DNA from: Antedon mediterranea
Lineage: Eukaryota; Echinodermata; Crinoidea; Comatulida; Antedonidae
Reading direction: 5' to 3'
NCBI RefSeq assembly: GCF_964355755.1
Contig: NC_092672.1
Location: 22,502,501 to 22,566,500, forward strand
DNA length: 64,000 bases
In this document: positions 55,150-64,000 of the stretch, in pieces
How positions within the stretch are numbered: the first letter of the stretch is position 1
Layout: each line of letters begins with the position of its first letter
Made by a program: the position numbers and the translations under genes
Notes under the pieces: model-generated
Told to the model about the DNA's origin: nothing
Database searches by the model: none
Seen by the model: the letters and a program-made list of their open reading frames with translations, nothing else

Positions 55150-58100
55150 ATATCCAACATTAAGTATTAATAATTATTATTGATTAGGTAGATATTAAAA
55201 GATGCGTTATAACAAATTATGAATATACAGATCATATCCAACAATGTGACATAGATTATTAATAATAATTATTGATGAGGTAGATATTTAAAGATGCGTG
55301 CTCAGTTATCAAATTATGACTACACTGATTATATCCAACAGTGTGATGTAGAGTATTAATAATATTATTGATGAAATAGATATTAAAAGATGCGTGCTCA
55401 GTTATCAAATTCTGACTACACTGATCATATCCAACAATGTGATATAAGATATTAATAACAATTATTGATGAGGTAGATATTGAAAGATGCGTGCTCAGTT
55501 ATCAAATTCTGACTACACTGATCATATCCAACAATGTGATATAAGATATTAATAATAATTATTGATGAGGTAGATATTAAAAGATGCGTGCTCAGTTATC
55601 AAATTATGACTACACTGATCATATCCCACAATGTGATATAGATTATTATTAATAATTATTGATGATGTAGATATTTAAAGATGCGTGCTCAGTTATCAAA
55701 TTCTGACTACACTAATCGTATCCAACATTGTGATATAAGATCTTAATAATAATTATTGATGAGGTAGATATTTAAAGATGCGTGCTCAGTTATCAAATTA
55801 AGACTACACTGATCATATCCCACAATGTGATATAGATTATTATTAATAATTATTGATGATGTAGATATTTAAAGATGCGTGCTCAGTTATCAAATTATGA
55901 CTACACTGATCATATCAAACAATGTGATATAAGATATTAATAATAATTATTGATGATGTAGATATTGAAAGATGCGTGCTCAGTTATCAAATTATGACTA
56001 CACTAATCATATCCCAAAATGTGATATAGATTATTATTAATAATTATTGATGATGTAGATATTTAAAGATGCGTGCTCAGTTATCAAATTATGACTACAC
56101 TGATTATATCCAACAATGTGATATAGATTATTAATAATAATTATTGATGAGGTAGATATTTAAAGATGCGTGCTCAGTTATCAAATTATGACTACACTGA
56201 TCATATCCAACAATGTGATTTAGATTATTAACATTAATTATTGATGAGGTATATATTAAAAGATGCGTGCTCAGTTATCAAATTATGACTACACTGATCA
56301 TATCAAACAATGTGCTATAGATTATTAATAATAATTATTGATGAGGTAGATATTAAAAGATGCGTGCTCAGTTATCAAATTCTGACTACACTGATCATAT
56401 CCAACAATGTGATATAAGATATTAATAATAATTATTGATGAGGTAGATATTAAAAGATGCGTGCTCAGTTATCAAATTCTGACTACACTGATCATATCAA
56501 ACAATGTGATATAAGATATTAATAATAATTATTGATGATGTAGATATTGAAAGATGCGTGCTCAGTTATCAAATTATGACTACACTAATCATATCCCAAA
56601 ATGTGATATAGATTATTATTAATAATTATTGATGATGTAGATATTTAAAGATGCGTGCTCAGTTATCAAATTATGACTACACTGATTATATCCAACAATG
56701 TGATATAGATTATTAATAATAATTATTGATGAGGTAGATATTTAAAGATGCGTGCTCAGTTATCAAATTATGACTACACTGATCATATCCAACAATGTGA
56801 TTTAGATTATTAACATTAATTATTGATGAGGTAGATATTAAAAGATGCGTGCTCAGTTATCAAATTATGACTACACTGATCATATCAAACAATGTGCTAT
56901 AGATTATTAATAATAATTATTGATGAGGTAGATATTAAAAGATGCGTGCTCAGTTATCAAATTCTGACTACACTGATCATATCAAACAATGTGCTATAGA
57001 TTATTAATAATAATTATTGATGAGGTAGATATTTAAAGATGCGTGCTCAGTTATCAAATTATGACTACACTGATCATATCAAACAATGTGCTATAGATTA
57101 TTAATAATAATTATTGATGAGGTAGATATTAAAAGATGCGTGCTCAGTTATCAAATTCTGACTACACTGATCATATCCAACAATGTGATATAAGATATTA
57201 ATAATAATTATTGATGAGGTAGATATTAAAAGATGCGTGCTCAGTTATCAAATTCTGACTACACTGATCATATCGAACAATGTGATATATGATATTATTA
57301 ATAATTATTGATTAGGTGGATATTTAAAGATGCGTGCTCAGTTATCAAATTATGACTACACTGATCATATCCAAAAATGTGATATAGATTATTATTAATA
57401 ATTATTGATGATGTAGATATTTAAAGATGCGTGCTCAGTTATCAAATTATGACTACACTGATCATATCAAACAATGTGCTATAGATTATTAATAATAATT
57501 ATTGATGAGGTAGATATTAAAAGATGCGTGCTCAGTTATCAAATTATGACTACACTGATTATATCCAACAATGTGATATAGATTATTAATAATAATTATT
57601 GATGAGGTAAGATATTTAAAGATGCGTGCTCAGTTATCAAATTCTGACTACACTGATCATATCCAACAATGTGATATAAGATATTAATAATAATTATTGA
57701 TGAGGTAGATATTAAAAGATGCGTGCTCAGTTATCAAATTATGACTACACTGATCATATCCCAAAATGTGATATAGATTATTATTAATAATTATTGATGA
57801 TGTAGATATTTAAAGATGCGTGCTCAGTTATCAAATTATGACTACACTGATCATATCCAACAATGTGATATAAGATATTAATAATAATTATTGATGAGGT
57901 AGATATTAAACGATGCGTGCTCAGTAATCAAATTATGACTACACTGATCATATCAAACAATGTGATTTAGATTATTAACATTAATTATTGATGAGGTAGA
58001 TATTAAAAGGTGCGTGCTCAGTTATCAAATTATGACTACAATGATCATATCAAACAATGTGCTATAGATTATTAATAATAATTATTGATGAGGTAGATAT

Positions 58101-60570
58101 TAAAAGATGCGTGCTCAGTTATCAAATTCTGACTACACTGATCATATCCAACAATGTGATATAAGATATTAATAATAATTATTGATGAGGTAGATATTAA
58201 AAGATGCGTGCTCAGTTATCAAATTCTGACTACACTGATCATATCAAACAATGTGATATAAGATATTAATAATAATTATTGATGATGTAGATATTGAAAG
58301 ATGCGTGCTCAGTTATCAAATTATGACTACACTAATCATATCCCAAAATGTGATATAGATTATTATTAATAATTATTGATGATGTAGATATTTAAAGATG
58401 CGTGCTCAGTTATCAAATTATGACTACACTGATTATATCCAACAATGTGATATAGATTATTAATAATAATTATTGATGAGGTAGATATTTAAAGATGCGT
58501 GCTCAGTTATCAAATTATGACTACACTGATCATATCCAACAATGTGATTTAGATTATTAACATTAATTATTGATGAGGTAGATATTAAAAGATGCGTGCT
58601 CAGTTATCAAATTATGACTACACTGATCATATCAAACAATGTGCTATAGATTATTAATAATAATTATTGATGAGGTAGATATTAAAAGATGCGTGCTCAG
58701 TTATCAAATTCTGACTACACTGATCATATCAAACAATGTGCTATAGATTATTAATAATAATTATTGATGAGGTAGATATTTAAAGATGCGTGCTCAGTTA
58801 TCAAATTATGACTACACTGATCATATCAAACAATGTGCTATAGATTATTAATAATAATTATTGATGAGGTAGATATTAAAAGATGCGTGCTCAGTTATCA
58901 AATTCTGACTACACTGATCATATCCAACAATGTGATATAAGATATTAATAATAATTATTGATGAGGTAGATATTAAAAGATGCGTGCTCAGTTATCAAAT
59001 TCTGACTACACTGATCATATCGAACAATGTGATATATGATATTATTAATAATTATTGATTAGGTGGATATTTAAAGATGCGTGCTCAGTTATCAAATTAT
59101 GACTACACTGATCATATCCAAAAATGTGATATAGATTATTATTAATAATTATTGATGATGTAGATATTTAAAGATGCGTGCTCAGTTATCAAATTATGAC
59201 TACACTGATCATATCAAACAATGTGCTATAGATTATTAATAATAATTATTGATGAGGTAGATATTAAAAGATGCGTGCTCAGTTATCAAATTATGACTAC
59301 ACTGATTATATCCAACAATGTGATATAGATTATTAATAATAATTATTGATGAGGTAAGATATTTAAAGATGCGTGCTCAGTTATCAAATTCTGACTACAC
59401 TGATCATATCCAACAATGTGATATAAGATATTAATAATAATTATTGATGAGGTAGATATTAAAAGATGCGTGCTCAGTTATCAAATTATGACTACACTGA
59501 TCATATCCCAAAATGTGATATAGATTATTATTAATAATTATTGATGATGTAGATATTTAAAGATGCGTGCTCAGTTATCAAATTATGACTACACTGATCA
59601 TATCCAACAATGTGATATAAGATATTAATAATAATTATTGATGAGGTAGATATTAAAAGATGCGTGCTCAGTAATCAAATTATTACTACACTGATCATAT
59701 CCAACAATGTGATTTAGATTATTAACATTAATTATTGATGAGGTAGATATTAAAAGGTGCGTGCTCAGTTATCAAATTATGACTACAATGATCATATCAA
59801 ACAATGTGCTATAGATTATTAATAATAATTATTGATGAGGTAAACATTTAAAGATGCGTGCTCAGTTATCAAATTATGACTACACTGATCATATCCAACA
59901 ATGTGATATAAGATATTAATAATAATTATTGATGAGGTAGATATTAAAAGATGCGTGCTCAGTTATCAAATTCTGACTACACTGATCATATCGCACAATG
60001 TGATATATTAGTAATAATTATTGATGAGGTAGATATTAAAAGATGCGTGCTCAGTTATCAAATTTTGACTACACTGATTATATCGAACAATGTGATATAG
60101 ATTATTAATAATAATTATTGATGAGGTAGATATTAAAAGATGCGTGCTCAGTTATCAAATTCTGACTACACTGATCATATCGCACAATGTGATATAGATT
60201 ATTAGTAATAATTATTGATGAGGTAGATATTAAAAGATGCGTGCTCAGTTATCAAATTTTGACTACACTGATTATATCGAACAATGTGATATAGATTATT
60301 AATAATAATTATTGATGAGGTAGATATTAAAAGATGCGTGCTCAGTTATCAAATTATGACTACACTGATCATATCCAACAATCTGATATATGATATCAAT
60401 GCTAATTATTGATGAGGTAGATATTAAAAGATGCGTGCTCAGTTATCAAATTGTAACTACACTGATCATATCCAACAATCTGATATATGATATCAATGCT
60501 AATTATTGATGAGGTAGATATTAAAAGATGCGTGCTCAGTTATCAAATTGTAACTACACTGATCATAATA
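55150..60570. repeat. ~97-bp satellite array, right (about 56 units, inverted)
   Basis: The unit reads AAGATGCGTGCTCAGTTATC, AAATTATGACTACACTGATC, ATATCCAACAATGTGATATA, then TTAATAATAATTATTGATGA and GGTAGATATT. Units are highly similar. A block of 18 units (1,747 bp) starting near 56461 recurs at 58208 with nearly the same variant order. Confidence 0.96.
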
Positions 60571-60847
60571 CTGTACATAGTCCTTTATGCATTAGACATT
60601 GATTTAGTAGTACTACATATCATTTGTTATATTAAGAATGTTGTTTTAGTGTTATTAAAATACTTATCGAATTTTTTTGAAAATAAAAATATTAGTATTG
60701 GTACCTATTAATTTATATACTATAATAACATGCTAGATGTTATAATAATGTGATCTTTATTACAACTAAGAAACAGTTATGTACGAGGATGATACACACT
60801 GATAGTTCTCAGTTATCAAAAAACGACTACACAATATAGCTCAAATA

Positions 60848-61667
60848 ATCGGTCAACTCGGCCCCATTAAAGTATGGAACGCAAAAAGTGCAAATGAAGG
60901 GGATTGATAAAATAATATTTCTTCACAATTTTTTAACTATGAATAATTCTGACTTTTAATGAATATTAATATTTAGAGAATAATATATTTAGCAAAAAAA
61001 ATAGGAATGATTTCACCAACTTTCCTTTATTTACGTTTAATAAAATTTCAAATTGCACAATTGAAAACAATTCGTAGCTGCGCCTCCCTGTGCGTTTGGC
61101 AGCTTTTTCGATATCTACAACTGCTATGTGTTTTCGCTGACCGGGGGTCGGGGGATTCCCCTTTTTTAAAAACGCAAAGCATGGACAAAAACGATGTACG
61201 ATCATTTTTTCTATGGCCAAATGTGATGGAACGTAGGCCTCCGTCTTCGATTTACTAAATCATAAATGCAATAGGCCTACCTGCACATGTTTTTGTAACA
61301 CGCGGGTACTTCTATTCATATCGGCAATGAGTTCACAGGGAAAAATTTCATTTGAAAATTTTGTTTAGCAAAATTGCTAATCAAACTGATTTTTTAGTCA
61401 AGAAAGATAGTTTTGTATTGTATTTTTTGCTAGGCCTACACAATTGTAGAAATGTGTAGCAAAAAGGTTGTTTTGTATAGCTTTTTGCTATGCTACACTG
61501 GCGAAATTATTCCCTGGTTCATTTTTTTATATGATATTATTATATTATATTTTTTATTTCTTCATTTTTTAGAGTGGATAGGCCTAGGCCTAGTAATAAT
61601 CATAATAACATTAAGTACTTTTTGCGTTCCATACTTTAATATTGTGGCCGAGTTGCAGTTGACCGAT
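60848..61667. mobile_element. 820-bp TA-flanked element nested in the right inverted end
   Basis: Ends are inverted: ATCGGTCAACTCGGCC ... TTAAAGTATGGAACGCAAAA at the left, and the complement at 61613-61667. TA lies at 60846-60847 and 61668-61669. The left inverted end of the host structure has no such block, so this is an insertion. TA duplication fits the Tc1/mariner superfamily, non-autonomous. No transposase. Confidence 0.65.
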
Positions 61668-61778
61668 TAGTTTTTGGCCGAGTTGATGTGAGGCCGAGTT
61701 GACTTGAGGCCGAGTTGACTTGGGGCCGACTTGACGTGGGGCCGACTTGACTTTGGCCGAGACGGTTGGGGCCGACTT

Positions 61779-62613
61779 GACCTGCACCCAATAATACCCT
61801 ACCCAGGCCTACCTACCTAGCCTAGGCTACTAGCTAGGCTATATAGCCTACTAGGCTAGGAGTATAGAGGCTAGGCCTACTAGGCTAGCCTGGATAAACA
61901 ATGCAAGCAAGCCTGACGTTCCATACTAAATACATGCGGCCGAACTCGTTGGCGGCCGAACACGACGGTATTCCTACATGGTGGTGGCACAAAAAAGTTT
62001 TCAGGAATCATGACTGTTACTTAGTGTTGACATATTTTGAACTTTAGTTCCCGGTAATATTTTACATATTTTATGGTAAAGTTAAGCTATCAGTGACTTT
62101 TGTAAAGGATAACAATAGGCCATTCCAACAATACAGGTGCCTAAGCCTACTAATAATTATTAAGCTAATAAGACAAGAATGATTTTAGCCTTAGGCTACT
62201 ATAGTAAGCTGTGTAGTAAGTACTGTATGTAGGCTAAAGTTAAGCCCCCGATCCGGCCTCACTATGGCCTAGCTAGCTGAGATTTAGGTACCTGTCTTTC
62301 TGTAACAGCAGTCTATCACAGCTTTTCCGACTGGCGAGGTATGCAAGACTTGATAATTTTAAGATTGAATGCCTACAACTTAAGCAATAAATCTGTTTAA
62401 TATCTTGGTAGCAAAAATGATACATTAGTTACTATACAGTGTGTGCCGCAATATTTTGGTATGACCCACTATACGACAAGATTACATGGTTTTGTATATA
62501 TTTTGTTCTCTAATTTTTTTAATTCCACAATTTTTCCAGTCATCATCTTAATTTTGTAAAGCTCGGTTTAATACCTTTAGCAGAGGCATCATTTTTTACA
62601 TTTGTTTCTTGAA
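61779..62613. other. Intergenic between two foldback structures
   Basis: Contains an AGGCCTA tract (61800-61890) and a CGGCCGAAC pair near 61938-61965. No gene recognised. Confidence 0.4.
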
Positions 62614-62623
62614 GGTATTTGTA

Positions 62624-63709
62624 GGGTGTCACGAAAGCTCAGACCACGAAAGCTCAGACCCCCTAAGACCTAAGATCACGAAAGCTAAGACCCAACACCT
62701 AAGATTACAAATACTAAGATATACTACAGCTTAAAAACAATGCTTGTTTATCCATACATAATTTTAAACACAGTAGGTTTCATTTATTACCATAAATATA
62801 ATTTAATACTACCGCAAAACATAGATAAACTCACATTATTTTCGCCCGTTGAGTAAATGTATATTTTTTCTTTACAACAAACAAACTTGACGGGTTGTTT
62901 GTTGGTATATATTTACTCCATTGTGTTGGTTCAGAGGATGTTTTTCTTACGCACCTGCCTTTCTTGTATTTTGACTCCAAATTTGTTGACTAACTTTATC
63001 CTGAACACCACACTTTAAAATTAGGACTTATAAGTACTTTCAGAAGGAGAAACACATAATAACAAATAAATAAATCCTTTAAATTGATGATTTTACAGAT
63101 GTGTTTCTTTGTATACTGTAATGACAATGTAACTCCTCGAGCTCCCCATGCTCAATGTTTTTTGTTTCTATGGAGCGCCAAAAGAGCAACAATAATAGTA
63201 CAAGTATAAAAACAGAAAGAAAACGAAACAAAAAACATATCATGATTTTTAAATTAAAATTTATTTGCCAGTATTTATTTCTTCGTACTTGCATGATTAT
63301 ACTATTATCATTACAATTTTAATTTTACATTGTTCCATCCACACTGTAGATGGACTCCACAGAGTTTTCAGCCCTCTATATAATTTTTGCTCTTTTGACG
63401 TTCCATAGAAACAAAAACATTGAACATGGCCCATGGGGTAGGCCTACTGTACTGTAGGCTAGTCATTTTGTGTGCGAGAAAAACGTCTGTAAAATCATCA
63501 ATTTAAAAATGTATTTGTTACTTTTTATGTGATTCTTTTTCATGAAAGTGCCAATTCTAAGGTGTGGTATTCAGAATAAATGTTGGGAGTTAAAATACAA
63601 GGCAGGTGCGAAAGATAAATATTTGTAATCTTAGGTGTTGGGTCTTAGCTTTCGTGATCTTAGGTCTTAGGGGGTCTGGGCTTTCGTGGTCTGAGCTTTC
63701 GTGACACCC
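62624..63709. mobile_element. 1,086-bp foldback/MULE-like DNA transposon
   Basis: Complete element between 10-bp target duplications GGTATTTGTA (62614-62623 and 63710-63719). The outer ~90 bases at each end (GGGTGTCACGAAAGCTCAGA...) are inverted copies with about one mismatch and are built from repeats of CACGAAAGCTCAGACC. The interior is also largely an imperfect palindrome centred near 63290, for example GCTCTTTTGACGTTCCATAG against its partner near 63165. No protein. Target length and GGG ends fit Mutator-like or Foldback elements, non-autonomous. Confidence 0.88.
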
Positions 63710-63719
63710 GGTATTTGTA

Positions 63720-64000
63720 TCATGAACACATTCTCTACGTTACCAAACTGTTCCAAGCCAAACACACACCATTTAACAAACGACTGACACAAAAAATCTA
63801 TGAGCGTAGTCAGCCTAGACGAGTACTAAGTCTTACCATTTGCCTCTTTTTTCATTTAAGGTAAAGATTAATAAGATAATAAATTAGTAACTTCTATCAT
63901 AATTAATTATGGAAAACTACAGGGATATTGTAAATTAGAAATGTGAAGTATGAATATATTCACTGTGATGTAACACATACACATCTATCAGGCACACACT
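63720..64000. other. Right edge of window
   Basis: AT-rich sequence, no feature recognised. Confidence 0.4.

Larger units (their letters stand above)
47497..61778. mobile_element. Giant foldback-like inverted-repeat structure, 14.3 kb
   Basis: Left end 47497-47713 and right end 61778-61670 plus 60847-60770 are inverted copies. Shared marks: AAACCGTCTCGGCCAAAG, serial GTCAAGTCGGCC and GTCAACTCGGCC words, GTTTTTTGATAAC, GAACTATCA and CATCCTCGTA. Inside, ~97-bp satellite arrays lie in opposite orientation (49110-51665 and 55150-60570) around a ~193-bp satellite core. The satellite unit shares GTAGTC...TGATAACTGAG with the inverted ends, so the arrays probably grew from them. No transposase or other coding frame was seen. 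Insertion as one unit is an inference. Confidence 0.75.

Overview
This is AT-rich, intron-rich, repeat-dense animal DNA. The genes (a class XIX myosin and a death-effector-domain protein), non-LTR and Ty3/gypsy retrotransposons, a tRNA-derived SINE and long AGGCCTA-rich tracts all fit a marine invertebrate deuterostome. An echinoderm is my best guess, but nothing in the sequence fixes the species.

Layout. (1) 0.2-10.3 kb, plus strand: a six-exon gene for a death-effector-domain (DED) protein of about 308 residues. A decayed LINE lies antisense in its second intron. A 34-bp minisatellite of about 40 copies repeats the splice donor of its fourth exon. (2) 10.3-12.7 kb: further minisatellites, including an 81-bp array that reads as a 27-residue repeat and looks like the last helix of a broken death domain. 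(3) 12.7-17.1 kb: intergenic, no gene seen. (4) 17.1-39.0 kb, minus strand: an apparently complete unconventional myosin XIX (MYO19) gene, about 22 exons with consistent phases and a motor, three IQ motifs and a charged tail with a hydrophobic C-terminus. Its largest intron holds a 6.2-kb inverted repeat with a CR1-like LINE fragment at its centre and many nuclear-receptor DR1-like motifs. (5) 39.45-47.26 kb, plus strand: an intact, very young Ty3/gypsy retrotransposon with apparently identical 298-bp LTRs, a 4-bp target duplication, Gag with a helix-hairpin-helix segment, and Pol ending in a PHD finger. It sits about 0.4 kb upstream of the first recognisable MYO19 exon. (6) 47.5-61.8 kb: a giant foldback-like structure, with inverted ends made of short CGGCC-containing repeats, two ~97-bp satellite arrays in opposite orientation, and a 193-bp satellite core. 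(7) 62.62-63.71 kb: a complete 1,086-bp foldback/MULE-like element with 10-bp target duplications.

Two themes stand out. First, at least five tandem arrays in two unrelated genes copy an exon-intron junction, giving decoy donors or acceptors next to the real ones. Second, the retrotransposon carries a PHD finger resembling the H3K4me3 readers of the PHF2/PHF8 family, and it lies next to the 5' end of a gene. Together these suggest, but do not prove, chromatin-guided integration.

Exon boundaries come from splice consensus, phase continuity and remembered family similarity. No alignments or searches were run.
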